Assembly (NCBI GenBank): GCA_012837935.1
Contig: DUQG01000008.1
Location: 62,001-126,000 of the forward strand
Length of the DNA: 64,000 nucleotides
DNA from: Bacteroidales bacterium
GTDB taxonomy: Bacteria > Bacteroidota > Bacteroidia > Bacteroidales > Paludibacteraceae
Direction of reading: 5' to 3'
The notes beneath the pieces were generated by a model. It was given only the letters and a program-made list of their open reading frames with translations. It was not told where the DNA came from and did not search any database. The position numbers and the translations under genes were made by a program. Shown in pieces: positions 53,052 through 62,313 of the stretch; position 1 is the stretch's first letter, and every line of letters starts with the position of its first letter.

Positions 53052-53873
53052 ATGGCAAAAGAAAAAGTTTCTACCAAGAACAAAAAGCAATCTAAAGGAT
53101 TATCCGCTGCATTGGTAATTATCGTATGTTATGGAGTGGCGTTGCTTATTTTTTATAAAATTTTCGGTAACCCTGAAAACTTTATCGACAACAATCCGGA
53201 TAACCATCCAAAGCAAGGCAACATGCTTGGAACTATCTACAAAGGGGGATTTATTATTCCTATTTTGATGTCTTTCGTGTTAACAGTTATTACATTGTCA
53301 GTTGAGCGTTTTATCGCTTTGAACAGAGCTCGTGGAAAAGCTAACTTAGACAAATTTGTTGCTAGTGTAAAAGACAAATTGGAAGTTGAAGACTTAGCCG
53401 GTGCAAAAGAACTTTGTGCAAAACAAAAAGGTTCTGTAGCTGCTGTAGTAAATGCAGGTTTGACTACTTATCAACAAATGGCTGAAGACAAAACAGGTCT
53501 TTTGAAAGAGCAAAAATTGGCTGCAATCAGCACAACTATCGAACAAGCTACTGCTCTTGAAATGCCGACCATGAACCAAAACATGCCTGTAATTGCAACA
53601 TTTACCAACTTATCAGTGTTAACCGGTCTTTTCGGAACTGTATTAGGTATGATTCGTGCGTTCTCGGCACTTGGTGGCGGTGGCGGTGGTGTTGACTCTG
53701 CTGCACTTTCAGTAGGTATTTCTGAGGCACTTGTAAATACCGGTACCGGTATCTTGGGTGGTGCTTTCGCAGTAATCGGATACAACTACTTCTCTGCTAA
53801 AATCGATAATATTTCTTACGCGATTGACGAAATCGGATTTGCCATCACAGGTGTTTTCCAATCTAAACATTAA
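53052..53873 (+). CDS. exbB: MotA/TolQ/ExbB proton-channel protein
   Basis: 273 residues. Inner-membrane channel subunit that couples proton flow to TonB. An N-terminal helix (ALVIIVCYGVALLIFYKI) is extra compared with ExbB of Proteobacteria. The three core helices include FIIPILMSFVLTVITLSVER, PVIATFTNLSVLTGLFGTVL and ALVNTGTGILGGAFAVIGYN. A glycine run in SALGGGGGGVDS sits in the loop before the third core helix. First gene of exbB-exbD-exbD-tonB, which would energise SusC and the other TonB-dependent receptors. Confidence 0.93.
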   Translation: MAKEKVSTKNKKQSKGLSAALVIIVCYGVALLIFYKIFGNPENFIDNNPDNHPKQGNMLGTIYKGGFIIPILMSFVLTVITLSVERFIALNRARGKANLDKFVASVKDKLEVEDLAGAKELCAKQKGSVAAVVNAGLTTYQQMAEDKTGLLKEQKLAAISTTIEQATALEMPTMNQNMPVIATFTNLSVLTGLFGTVLGMIRAFSALGGGGGGVDSAALSVGISEALVNTGTGILGGAFAVIGYNYFSAKIDNISYAIDEIGFAITGVFQSKH

Positions 53874-53977
53874 TTAGAAGAATCTATTTCGTGAGAAATA
53901 AAATGCAATTTAATAAATAATGAAAGTTAAATTGCTGTTTTATAACTGATTCATTAATTAATTAAAAGATAAGAAAC

Positions 53978-54598
53978 ATGGCAAAAATACAAGTAAAAAA
54001 GAAAGATACGTGGATTGACATGACACCGATGAGTGACGTGATGGTACTGTTGCTTACGTTTTTCATGTTAACTTCTACTTTCTTGAAGCCGGAACCTCTA
54101 ACGGTGTCAACACCTATGTCAGTATCAGAAATTAAAATTCCTGAAAAAAACATACTGTCTGTGTTGATATCGCCGGAAGGAAAAGTTTTCCTTGATTTGG
54201 ATGGACCGGCGGATAGAATTGCTGCACTTGAAAGAATGGCGTCAAACTATAAATTAGAGTTGACGGATAAAGAAAAATACGAGTTTAGTATTGCCACATC
54301 TTTCGGAGTGAAGATGCAGTATTTTAAACAGTTTATGGCTTTTTCTGAAGATAAACAGAAAGCAGAGTTACCTAAATTAGGTGTTCCAACGGATTCTACC
54401 GATAATCAGTTCAAAGGTTGGGTGCTAGCTGCACGCGAGGCTAAAGGCGATAAAATGGTTATTGCCATTAAAGCAGATGCCAAAACCCCATATCCCGCTA
54501 TTAAAGAGGTGATGAGTTCGCTTCAAGACCTGAAGTTGAATCGATATAATCTGATTACCTCCTTACGTGAAGTTGAACTAACTCCGTCAGGAAAATAA
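53978..54598 (+). CDS. exbD: ExbD/TolR-family protein, first copy
   Basis: 206 residues. A single N-terminal membrane helix carries the conserved Asp in IDMTPMSDVMVLLLTFFMLT, followed by a large periplasmic domain. The periplasmic part (about 60-200) is longer than in E. coli ExbD (141 residues), as is usual in Bacteroidota. Forms the motor complex with ExbB and TonB. 104 bp after exbB, 78 before the second copy. Confidence 0.92.
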   Translation: MAKIQVKKKDTWIDMTPMSDVMVLLLTFFMLTSTFLKPEPLTVSTPMSVSEIKIPEKNILSVLISPEGKVFLDLDGPADRIAALERMASNYKLELTDKEKYEFSIATSFGVKMQYFKQFMAFSEDKQKAELPKLGVPTDSTDNQFKGWVLAAREAKGDKMVIAIKADAKTPYPAIKEVMSSLQDLKLNRYNLITSLREVELTPSGK

Positions 54599-54676
54599 GT
54601 AAAGAAGTTTTAGCCTCTTACATTTTATAATGTAATTTCGGTTAAAAAATAATTAACGATTAAAATAGATAAAGAT

Positions 54677-55303
54677 ATGATGCAAATGGATAGCGGTGGC
54701 GGAGGCAAAAAGAAAAAAGTAGGCGAACGTAAAAAAGCGGACACCCGAGTGGATTTTACTCCGATGGTGGACATGATGATGTTGCTTATTACTTTCTTTA
54801 TGCTAGCCACAACACTTAGTAAACCACAGACTATGGAGATTGCATTACCTACAAAAGATAAAGGTGATGAAAGCCAAAGAACTTTGGCTAAAGCTTCAGA
54901 GGCTGTTACGCTGTACCTCGGTGCAGGCAATAAGGTTTACTATTTTATGGGCGAACCTGATTTGGAAAAGCCTAACTTCTTGATAGCAACAGATTATTCT
55001 GCAGAAGGTTTGAGAAAAGTTATTCTTGAAAAAAACCGTGCTGCAGTACAAAAAGCGTTGGAACTCAAAGATAAGAAGATTAGGATGCTAATCAGCCAAG
55101 AAGATTATGATAAAGAGCTAAGTGAAATCAAAACACAAGATGGAACGCCGACGGTAATTATCAAGCCGCTCGACAATTCTACTTACGAGAATATGGTTGC
55201 AGCTCTTGATGAAATGTTGATATGTAGCGTTGGAAAATACGCTATTGCCAACATAGATGAGAACGATAAGAAAATGCTGAAAAATTCAAATGTTGAATTT
55301 TAA
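54677..55303 (+). CDS. exbD: ExbD/TolR-family protein, second copy
   Basis: 208 residues. Starts with a glycine/lysine-rich cytoplasmic stretch (GGGGKKKKVGERKKADTR), then the membrane helix with the conserved Asp (VDFTPMVDMMMLLITFFML). The periplasmic domain follows, including TVIIKPLDNSTYENMVAALD. It differs strongly from the first copy outside the helix, so the two probably form a mixed ExbD dimer. Part of the exbB-exbD-exbD-tonB cluster. Confidence 0.92.
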   Translation: MMQMDSGGGGKKKKVGERKKADTRVDFTPMVDMMMLLITFFMLATTLSKPQTMEIALPTKDKGDESQRTLAKASEAVTLYLGAGNKVYYFMGEPDLEKPNFLIATDYSAEGLRKVILEKNRAAVQKALELKDKKIRMLISQEDYDKELSEIKTQDGTPTVIIKPLDNSTYENMVAALDEMLICSVGKYAIANIDENDKKMLKNSNVEF

Positions 55304-55354
55304 GCAGCAGAGTAAATTGTTCTGAATTTATTTAACAGATTAAAAACGTAAAAA

Positions 55355-56194
55355 ATGGCAAAAGATATTAATTTAACATCCGAGAAGTGGATTGACCTCA
55401 TTTTTGAAGGGAGGAATAAAAACTACGGAGCTTATGTGCTGCGTAAGAACTCCCCTAAAAGACACACATTCGCTTTTCTTGCTGTTTTAATAGCTACTGC
55501 TGCGATTATCGCTGTCTCTCTTGCTGTTTCAGCAATCAACGATGCGCGTAAAGCAGCTAGAGAAGCTATGACACAGGTAACTACCCTGTCCGACATTGAA
55601 TTGGACGCACCGGAAACTCCAGAAGAACAGCAAGTGAAGCAATTTGAGGCGCCACCTCCCGTAGAGTTGAAGAGTACCATTCAGTTTACCGTGCCGGAAA
55701 TTAAAAAAGACGAGGAAGTTCCTGAAGAACAAACCATGAAGTCGCAAGACGAGTTGGTGAAGTCTGACGTGCAAATTTCTATTGCAGACATCAAGGGAAA
55801 AGACGATGAAACCGGTGTGGACATTGCTACTCTGCAACAACATAAAGTAATTGTGCAAGAGGAAGAGAAAAAAGAAGAGAAAGTCTTTGACATTGTTGAG
55901 CAACCACCATCCTTCCCCGGTGGCGAAAAAGCGATGTACGAATGGATAAGTAAAAACTTAGTTTATCCGATGATAGCTCAAGAAAACCAAATTCAAGGTC
56001 GTGTAACTATTCAGTTCGTTGTTGGAAGAAATGGTGAAATTGAAAACGTTGTAGTTGCCAGAAGCCTTGACCCAAGTTGTGATAAAGAAGCTGTTCGCGT
56101 AGTAAAATCTATGCCGAGATGGATTCCGGGTAAACAAGGTGGTAACACTGTAAAAGTTAAATATACTTTACCTGTACAATTTAAGTTACAATAG
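55355..56194 (+). CDS. tonB: TonB energy-transducing protein
   Basis: 279 residues. Cytoplasmic start, one membrane helix (about 34-60: FAFLAVLIATAAIIAVSLAV), a Glu/Pro-rich periplasmic spacer (about 80-185), then the TonB C-terminal domain (about 190-279: FPGGEKAMYEWISKNLVYP, GRVTIQFVVGRNGEIENVVV, KVKYTLPVQFKLQ). The motif QPPSFPGGEKAMYEWI is typical of Bacteroidota TonB. It contacts TonB boxes of outer-membrane receptors such as SusC. Last member of the motor cluster before a strong terminator. Confidence 0.95.
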   Translation: MAKDINLTSEKWIDLIFEGRNKNYGAYVLRKNSPKRHTFAFLAVLIATAAIIAVSLAVSAINDARKAAREAMTQVTTLSDIELDAPETPEEQQVKQFEAPPPVELKSTIQFTVPEIKKDEEVPEEQTMKSQDELVKSDVQISIADIKGKDDETGVDIATLQQHKVIVQEEEKKEEKVFDIVEQPPSFPGGEKAMYEWISKNLVYPMIAQENQIQGRVTIQFVVGRNGEIENVVVARSLDPSCDKEAVRVVKSMPRWIPGKQGGNTVKVKYTLPVQFKLQ

Positions 56195-56217
56195 TACTTA
56201 AATGAAATTCTTATAGA

Positions 56218-56268
56218 AACAAAATTTAATCAATCCCGTTTTTTCGGGATTTGATTAAATTTTGTTTG
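56218..56268. terminator. Long hairpin terminator after tonB
   Basis: Arms of about 20 bases, AAAATTTAATCAA-TCCCG and CGGGATTTGATTAAATTTT, around TTTTT. T-rich sequence follows. One bulged base only. Confidence 0.8.
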
Positions 56269-56345
56269 TTAAAAATATATACGATGATTATTTGGGTGGA
56301 TTTTATAGAAAAAATTTCTAACGATTATTATTAAAATATTTAATT

Positions 56346-57284
56346 ATGAAAAAAACGCGTTATATTCTTATACTGGTCCTGATAGCTATTTTTTCAATAG
56401 CATGTAAAAAGAATAAATCTACAGAAGCCCAGAATACCTTGACTAGTGGTCATACCAAAATAGCTGTAGATCAGACTGTTCAGAATGTGATGCAGCAAGT
56501 GGTTGATGTGTTTGAAAGTCTTTATCCAGCTAAGATAGAAGTAATTTACACATCAGAAAAAGAAGCAGTTGAACTACTCAAAAAAGATAGTGTTCGATTT
56601 GCTGTTACAGCCAGAAAATTTACGCCGGACGAGCTCCAATACTTTCATAGTAAATCTTTTCAACCGGAAGCAGTTCGGATTGCTATAGATGGAATTGCTA
56701 TTATTACGCATCCATCCAATCGTGATACAATAATAAGTGTCAAAGACATGAAACGGATTTTGACAGGGGAAGTTACCGAGTGGAAACAGATTTTCCCCAA
56801 CTCTAAACTAGGAAAAATTCAAGTAGTCTTTGACAATACAAATTCTAGTATTGTGCGTTACGCCAATGATTCTATTTGTAGAGAATTGCCGCTATCAACA
56901 AGCCTTAATGCTTTAGAGCAAAATGAGGAAGTGGTAAACTATGTGGCTAAAGTACCCAATGCTATGGGACTTATCGGTGTAAACCACATCAGCGATGAAA
57001 ATGACTCAATAGTAACAGACTTTGTTAGTAAAATACGTGTAATGCATGTGTCCTATTCGGATAAAGCAACGCCACAAAATAGCTATCAACCTATGCAGTA
57101 TTATCTTTATAAGGGAGATTATCCATTCCGCAGAGAGATATTTGTTTTGCTAAATGACCCGAGAGGCGAGCTTCCAAAAGGATTAACACGATTTACTGCA
57201 AGCGACAAAGGTCAGCGAATTATTAAGCGAACCGGTCTGTTGCCTTCTACTATGCCAATTCAAGCTGTGAAAATAGTAGAATAA
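56346..57284 (+). CDS. PstS-like substrate-binding lipoprotein
   Basis: 312 residues. Lipobox FSIACK (Cys20). A periplasmic-binding fold of the phosphate-binding PstS-like type: VDGIAIITHPSNRD-like strand (residues about 115-130), ISVKDMKRILTGEVTEWKQI, and NTNSSIVRYANDSI. In Bacteroidota this gene type regularly follows exbB-exbD-exbD-tonB and precedes a TPR gene. No phosphate ABC permease genes are adjacent, so a role in phosphate import is uncertain and a link to the TonB motor or envelope sensing is possible. Separated from tonB by a strong terminator. Confidence 0.85.
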   Translation: MKKTRYILILVLIAIFSIACKKNKSTEAQNTLTSGHTKIAVDQTVQNVMQQVVDVFESLYPAKIEVIYTSEKEAVELLKKDSVRFAVTARKFTPDELQYFHSKSFQPEAVRIAIDGIAIITHPSNRDTIISVKDMKRILTGEVTEWKQIFPNSKLGKIQVVFDNTNSSIVRYANDSICRELPLSTSLNALEQNEEVVNYVAKVPNAMGLIGVNHISDENDSIVTDFVSKIRVMHVSYSDKATPQNSYQPMQYYLYKGDYPFRREIFVLLNDPRGELPKGLTRFTASDKGQRIIKRTGLLPSTMPIQAVKIVE

Positions 57285-57378
57285 AACACAACGAATTTTA
57301 ACATATAAATAAATGGTATAATATTTGGGTTATCTTTGACAAGAAAATTAATATTAACAAAACTATAAAATTACAAAA

Positions 57379-58950
57379 ATGAAAAAAGGAATGTTTTTAA
57401 TATTGTTCGCAGCGATACTGACATCATTGTCTGCAAGCAATAAAACTGCAATTGATTACTATGATTCAGGCGACTTGACAAAAGCAAAAGCGATGTTTTT
57501 GGCTACACCCAATCCAGATGCGATGGACTATTATTATTTAGGAACCATTTTGCTTAGGGAAAAGAATACGGCTGAAGCAAAGAAAAACTTTGAAAAAGGA
57601 CTTCAAGCAGATCCTGCAAACCTTTACAATAACCTAGGTTTAGCGGCTATTCAGATGGCATCTGATCCAAAAGCTGCGGATAAAGCACTGAAATCTATTA
57701 GTGGAAACAAAGCTTACAAAAAAGATGTAACTATGCAAACTGCTATTGCAGAGGTGTATGCACGTGCAAACAATGATGCTATGTTTCAAGTTTATTTAGC
57801 GAAAGCTAAAAAAGCAGATAAAAAAAGTGCACTTCCTTACATCTTAGAAGGTAACTTAGCTATGGAGAAAGGAAAAACAAACGATGCAGCAGTACAATTT
57901 GAAAATGCTCGTTATTTTGACCCGAACTCTAAAGTAGCATTGGTGAAATTGGCACAACTATATGTGAATACAAGAAGACAGATTGCATTTGAACTTCTGG
58001 ATCAAGCTACTACTCTTGACCCTAACTATGAGTATGGTTGGAAAACTCAAGGTGACTTGCGTCGTACTGCAGGCTTCTATCCGGAAGCAAAAGCGGCTTT
58101 CCAAAAATACTTGGGTCTAACTACGCCAACGCCGGAAGATTATCAGATTTATGGTCAAATCTTGTATTTTGCAGAAGATTATGACGAAGCTCTTGCAGCA
58201 TTGGAAAAAGCGCCTATAAATACCGTAACAAACCGCTTGAAAATGTACAGCATGTATGATCAAAATAAATACGATGAGGCTCTTCCATTGGCTCAAAAGC
58301 TGATTAGCGAAGCACCAAAAGCTGAACTTATTACTCAAGACTTTATATATACAGCTGAAATGCTAAACAAAGCAAAAGAATTTGACAAAGCCGGTAAATA
58401 TTATGAAATGGCTTTTGAAGCGGATACAACGGAAACAAGATTTACTTATTTATCAAAAGCAGCTAATGCTTATGAGAATGCGGGTAGTTATCCAAAAGCA
58501 TTCGAGTTATTTCAAAAAGCAGTAGATGAAAATCCGGAACACACATTAGCTGATGTTTACGCATTAGGTGCAGCCTACTATTCTGCAGGTCTCAAACTGC
58601 AAAATAAAGAGTATCTGACAAAAGCAAGTGAAGTATTTGGCCAAGTATTAGAAATGACTCCTGAAAATGTAGATATTATGATGATGCAAGCACGTGCCAA
58701 TTCTGCTATGGATCCGGAAACTACCGGAGGACTTGCAAAACCATATTATGAGAAAGTGTTAGCAATTGTACAATTAGACCCGGAAAAATACCAAAAAGAA
58801 ATCTTTGAAGTGTATCAATACTTGGGAGTTTACTACTTTAAAACTGACAAATACGATCAGGCACGTGAATACTTTGTAAAAGTGTTGGAAATAGACCCGG
58901 AAAATGCACTTGCTAAGCAAGTTATTGCAAGTATTGATAGTGTTAGATAA
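57379..58950 (+). CDS. TPR-repeat protein of the TonB cluster
   Basis: 523 residues. Signal peptide (ILFAAILTSLSAS), then tandem tetratricopeptide repeats across the whole chain, for example AEAKKNFEKGLQADPANLYN, AYENAGSYPKAFELFQKAVD and DQAREYFVKVLEIDPENALA. A periplasmic or envelope scaffold, partner unknown. 94 bp after the PstS-like gene, with no terminator seen between them; ends at a terminator. Confidence 0.9.
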   Translation: MKKGMFLILFAAILTSLSASNKTAIDYYDSGDLTKAKAMFLATPNPDAMDYYYLGTILLREKNTAEAKKNFEKGLQADPANLYNNLGLAAIQMASDPKAADKALKSISGNKAYKKDVTMQTAIAEVYARANNDAMFQVYLAKAKKADKKSALPYILEGNLAMEKGKTNDAAVQFENARYFDPNSKVALVKLAQLYVNTRRQIAFELLDQATTLDPNYEYGWKTQGDLRRTAGFYPEAKAAFQKYLGLTTPTPEDYQIYGQILYFAEDYDEALAALEKAPINTVTNRLKMYSMYDQNKYDEALPLAQKLISEAPKAELITQDFIYTAEMLNKAKEFDKAGKYYEMAFEADTTETRFTYLSKAANAYENAGSYPKAFELFQKAVDENPEHTLADVYALGAAYYSAGLKLQNKEYLTKASEVFGQVLEMTPENVDIMMMQARANSAMDPETTGGLAKPYYEKVLAIVQLDPEKYQKEIFEVYQYLGVYYFKTDKYDQAREYFVKVLEIDPENALAKQVIASIDSVR

Positions 58951-58976
58951 TAGTAAATTTAAAATTTATATAATAC

Positions 58977-59011
58977 AAAAAAGGTTGCTCTTTGGTGGGT
59001 AACCTTTTTTG
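58977..59011 (+). terminator. Rho-independent terminator after the TPR gene
   Basis: Stem AAAAAAGGTT / AACCTTTTTT (10 bp) with a 14-base loop; ends in a T run. Confidence 0.75.
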
Positions 59012-59027
59012 CTTGAATAAATTATTG

Positions 59028-59035
59028 TAACTTTG
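59028..59035 (+). promoter_or_regulatory. -7 promoter element TAACTTTG for the M16 peptidase gene
   Basis: TAACTTTGCA, 23 bases before the TTG start at 59059, matches TAnnTTTG and supports that start. Confidence 0.6.
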
Positions 59036-59058
59036 CAAGCATTTTTTTAATAAAAGAC

Positions 59059-60288
59059 TTGGAAAATTATACTACTTATACATTGGATAATGGCTTTCGC
59101 ATTATTCATCAACATAACGAATCGCCTATTTCGTATTGCGGTGTGATTGTGAATGTGGGGTCGCGGGATGAGAAGCAAGATGAACTTGGCATGGCTCACT
59201 TTATAGAGCATATGCTTTTTAAAGGCACTTGCAAGCGTAAATCGGCTCAGATAATTAATCGTCTGGAAGATGTGGGTGGTGAGTTGAACGCCTATACATC
59301 TAAGGAAGAAACGGTGGTTTATGCCGGATTCCTGAATGAATATACCGAGCGAGCTATTGAGCTGATTTCTGATTTAATCCAACATTCAACGTTTCCAAAG
59401 TGTGAATTAGAGAAGGAAATACAGGTTGTTCGTGATGAAATTCAATCCTATAACGATAGTCCTGCCGAGCTGATTTACGATGATTTTGAAGAGTTGCTGT
59501 TTTGGCCTAATTCAATGGCGCACAATGTACTTGGCAGCGATGAGACGTTGAATGAGTTTACGCCTGAGAAGGCAAAGAAATTCTATCAGAACTTTTACCA
59601 ACCTGAGAATATGGTGTTTTTCTCGCTCGGGAAAACCGATGAGAAGAAAATTGTTAAATGGGTAGGTAAATATTTTGATTTTCAGCAAAATGGTGGAGTA
59701 AAGATTGATAGACCTACGCCTGAACTTCTTGCGCCGGAAAGAAAAACGATGAATAGAGATACTTATCAGGTGCATTGCATGATGGGCGCAAGAGCTTACG
59801 ATATTCATCATAAGGAACGAATTACACTTTATTTGCTGAATAATATATTAGGTGGTCCGGGTATGAATAGCTTGCTTAATTTAGCATTGCGTGAGCGAAA
59901 TGGACTGGTTTATAATGTGGAATCTACTGTGCAGTCCTTTACGGATTGTGGTTGGTGGGGAGTTTATTTTGGAACAGACCCCGAAAATGCGGATAAGTGC
60001 GAAAAATTGGTAAAGAGAGAGTTATGCAAGCTTTGTGATAAAAAAATATCCGATGCGAAGCTCAAAAAATATAAATTACAACTACTTGGTCAGCTGGCAT
60101 TAGCATCAGAAAATAAGGAGAATGTAGCACTTTCGATGGGAAAAAGTTACTTGCGGTTTGGCAAATTTGATAGTAATGAGCAGGTGCGAAAGAAGATAGA
60201 AGCTGTTACGGCAGAGCAATTGCAAGAAGTAGCAAGGGAGGTTTTTGACATCAATAAATTGACCGTGTTAAAGTACGTAAGAGCATGA
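59059..60288 (+). CDS. M16-family zinc peptidase (insulinase-like)
   Basis: 409 residues, starting with TTG. The inverted zinc motif HxxEH is HFIEH (47-51) and the third ligand Glu127 lies in VVRDEIQSYNDSP, 76 residues on, as the family requires. The second half is the inactive partner domain (NILGGPGMNSLLNLALRERN). No signal peptide, so cytoplasmic. The length fits one-half (processing-peptidase-like) family members. It overlaps the next gene by 4 bp (ATGA), so the two are co-translated. Confidence 0.92.
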   Translation: MENYTTYTLDNGFRIIHQHNESPISYCGVIVNVGSRDEKQDELGMAHFIEHMLFKGTCKRKSAQIINRLEDVGGELNAYTSKEETVVYAGFLNEYTERAIELISDLIQHSTFPKCELEKEIQVVRDEIQSYNDSPAELIYDDFEELLFWPNSMAHNVLGSDETLNEFTPEKAKKFYQNFYQPENMVFFSLGKTDEKKIVKWVGKYFDFQQNGGVKIDRPTPELLAPERKTMNRDTYQVHCMMGARAYDIHHKERITLYLLNNILGGPGMNSLLNLALRERNGLVYNVESTVQSFTDCGWWGVYFGTDPENADKCEKLVKRELCKLCDKKISDAKLKKYKLQLLGQLALASENKENVALSMGKSYLRFGKFDSNEQVRKKIEAVTAEQLQEVAREVFDINKLTVLKYVRA

Positions 60289-60911
60289 CATTAGAAGATT
60301 ATATATTGCAGCATATTGACGAGGAACCTGATTACCTAGCAAAGATTAATCGGAAAACTTGGGTACGACAAATAAATCCTCGTATGCTTTCCGGACATTT
60401 GCAAGGACGAATTTTGAGTATGCTTGCTAAGATGATACAACCTACAAATGTGCTTGAAATCGGTACGTTTACCGGATATTCTGCACTTTGTTTAGCAGAG
60501 GGTTTGACGGAAAACGGAACTGTTGATACGATAGAAATTGATGATGAGTTAGAAGAATTTATACTGGAAAATTTCAGTCTTTCGCCTTTCAAGGAGCAGA
60601 TTAATTTGCATATTGGTAATGCTATGACTATCATCCCGACTTTAGACAAAATTTATGATTTGGTCTTTTTGGATGCCGATAAATGTCATTATTCGGACTA
60701 TTTGGAGTTAGTTTTACCCAAACTGCGGAAAGGCGGTTTTATCATTGCCGATAATACTATTTGGAACGGGAAAGTGGTGGAGGAGCTAAAACATAACGAC
60801 AAGCAAACAGAAGAGATACTTCATTTTAACGAAAAAGTGAAAGAAGATAAGCGAGTGGAAAAAGTGATTTTGCCTGTGCGAGACGGGTTGACGCTTATAC
60901 GGAAAATTTGA
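60285..60911 (+). CDS. SAM-dependent O-methyltransferase (COMT/YrrM-like)
   Basis: 208 residues. Class I methyltransferase of the caffeoyl-CoA OMT-like family: SAM motif I VLEIGTFTGYSALCLAEGL, IEIDDELEE, and LVFLDADKCHYSDYLELVLP with metal-binding Asp. IADNTIWNGKVVE closes the site. Natural substrate unknown; relatives include tRNA and small-molecule methyltransferases. Overlaps the M16 gene by 4 bp. Confidence 0.9.
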   Translation: MTLEDYILQHIDEEPDYLAKINRKTWVRQINPRMLSGHLQGRILSMLAKMIQPTNVLEIGTFTGYSALCLAEGLTENGTVDTIEIDDELEEFILENFSLSPFKEQINLHIGNAMTIIPTLDKIYDLVFLDADKCHYSDYLELVLPKLRKGGFIIADNTIWNGKVVEELKHNDKQTEEILHFNEKVKEDKRVEKVILPVRDGLTLIRKI

Positions 60912-60977
60912 GTGTTGTTTGATGCCGGGTGTGGGGTACTGGATGTTAGATGTTAGATGTTGTTTGCATTATTAGGG

Positions 60978-60997
60978 AACAGACATTCCTGTCTGTT
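60978..60997. repeat. Small palindrome AACAGACA-TTCC-TGTCTGTT
   Basis: Perfect 8-bp stem in the 333-bp gap after the methyltransferase gene, preceded by short direct repeats of GATGTTA. No T run, so termination is doubtful. The rest of the gap is filled by the palindromic repeat copy C. Confidence 0.5.
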
Positions 60998-61024
60998 AAA
61001 GGTCAACAAAAAAATGTATTGATT

Positions 61025-61203
61025 GGACTCGTCTCGACTTTTAAAACATAGAGAACAATAGTTAAATATATGAACATTTTTTATTGTTTTTCGAGAATAT
61101 AGTAAAAAAATCAAAGATTTTTTTCGCTATTGATTCCGAAATTCTGAGAATATGCACGTTTTTTTCTATGTTTGCTATTGTTTTGAAAAAGTCAAGATGA
61201 CTT
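61025..61203 (+). repeat. 179-bp imperfect-palindrome interspersed repeat, copy C
   Basis: Same length as copy A with about ten substitutions by eye; tip loop AAA in place of TTC. It ends 41 bases before the thioesterase ATG. As with copy B, the element sits in the same orientation just upstream of a gene. Confidence 0.85.
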
Positions 61204-61244
61204 TATTAGAAACAATTGTAGAAAAAGAAATTAAATAACAAAAT

Positions 61245-61634
61245 ATGTATATTTACGAACTTGAATTCAAAGTGCGCGACTACGAGTTAGACGTGCAGGG
61301 AATAGTGAATAACTCGGTGTATCAAAACTATTTGGAACATACGCGTCATGAGTTTTTACTCTCTAGAAATGTGAGTTTTGCCGACCTTAGCAAAGAAGGA
61401 ATTGATGCTGTGGTGGCTCGGATAGAGATTGCCTATAAAAATCCGCTTCGTTCCAAAGATGAGTTTGTTTGCAAGCTGAATGTAAAAAAAGAGGGGATAA
61501 AATACATCTTTAACCAAGCCATTTTCCGAAAAAGCGATAATAAACTTTGTGTGAAAGCAAAGGTTACTACTGTGGTTTTGGTACATGGTGTATTGACAGC
61601 TGATTTTGCGCCGTTTGATGAGTTGGTTGATTAA
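61245..61634 (+). CDS. YbgC-like acyl-CoA thioesterase (hot-dog fold)
   Basis: 129 residues, family length. 4-hydroxybenzoyl-CoA thioesterase-like: FKVRDYELDVQGIVNNSVYQ then NYLEHTRHEFL gives the D-x-x-G-x-V-N-N-x-x-Y active-site pattern. Later PLRSKDEFVCKLNVKKEG fits the hot-dog strands. It cleaves an acyl-CoA, substrate unknown. Cytoplasmic. Preceded at 41 bp by the 179-bp palindromic repeat, with no clear -7 element of its own. Confidence 0.88.
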   Translation: MYIYELEFKVRDYELDVQGIVNNSVYQNYLEHTRHEFLLSRNVSFADLSKEGIDAVVARIEIAYKNPLRSKDEFVCKLNVKKEGIKYIFNQAIFRKSDNKLCVKAKVTTVVLVHGVLTADFAPFDELVD

Positions 61635-61700
61635 TTGTTACAAAAATCAACATTTTGTACTTGTAGTTTGTTTCTTAGTAAAACCAAAGTTGAATAAAAA

Positions 61701-62015
61701 ATGAACGAGTTTTTACAAAAAGAAGAGAAAATTGTACGCATGCTACGTACGGTTTTTGACCCGGAAATTCCGGTAAATATCTACGATTTAGGATTGATTT
61801 ATGGAATTAATCCCCATGATGATGGTGTTGTGGATATTGATATGACTTTGACAGCGCCAAACTGCCCGGCTGTGGACTTTATTGTGGAAGATGTGATTAT
61901 GAAGGTGGAGAGTGTTCAGGGTGTAACAAAAGTGAATGTAAATATTGTTTTTGACCCGCCTTGGGATAAAGATATGATGTCCGAAGAGGCGAAATTGGAA
62001 CTTGGGTTTTTATAA
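61701..62015 (+). CDS. DUF59/MIP18-family Fe-S assembly factor (SufT-like)
   Basis: 104 residues. DUF59 domain across the whole chain: TVFDPEIPVNIYDLGLIYGI, the conserved Cys in TLTAPNCPAVDFIVED, and NIVFDPPWDKDMMSEEAKLE. Bacteroidota members work in iron-sulfur cluster maturation, so this is a probable Fe-S cluster carrier or targeting factor. Cytoplasmic. 66 bp after the thioesterase gene; no suf genes are adjacent. Confidence 0.87.
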   Translation: MNEFLQKEEKIVRMLRTVFDPEIPVNIYDLGLIYGINPHDDGVVDIDMTLTAPNCPAVDFIVEDVIMKVESVQGVTKVNVNIVFDPPWDKDMMSEEAKLELGFL

Positions 62016-62051
62016 AATTATTGATATTTGGTATTGGTTGCTTAATAGCAA

Positions 62052-62132
62052 AACATTAAGATTGTTAAGAAGTTCAGAAGCATTAAGACATGCTTAATGA
62101 ATACCTTAACTAAATCTTAATGCCTTAATGTT
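62052..62132 (-). repeat. CTTAATG-rich repeat, copy 2
   Basis: The reverse complement matches 1391-1468 with mismatches and small indels (shared TTTAGTTAAGG, TTCATTAAG, ATGTCTTAATG, AATCTTAATGTT). It contains the hairpin CATTAAG-ACATG-CTTAATG. It lies in the 298-bp gap before lpxH. Confidence 0.7.
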
Positions 62133-62313
62133 AAAGGAAACACTATCGGAAAATGTACATAAACCCTCAGAAGATAAAAGTTAGCTGCTCAATTTCTAGG
62201 TAAAGAATACCAAATCACAATATAAACAAATACTGACTGCAAATACAACCCAAAGCAAAATGCTGCTTGAAGCGTCAGTTTGCTATTTAATTAACAAATA
62301 CAAACCGTTTTCG

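Noticed and set aside
1469..61203. Target-site duplications around the three 179-bp repeats
   Set aside because: The bases next to the ends (GTTG/TGTT, TGTG/CTGT, TTGG/TATT) show no consistent direct repeat, so transposition is not proven.
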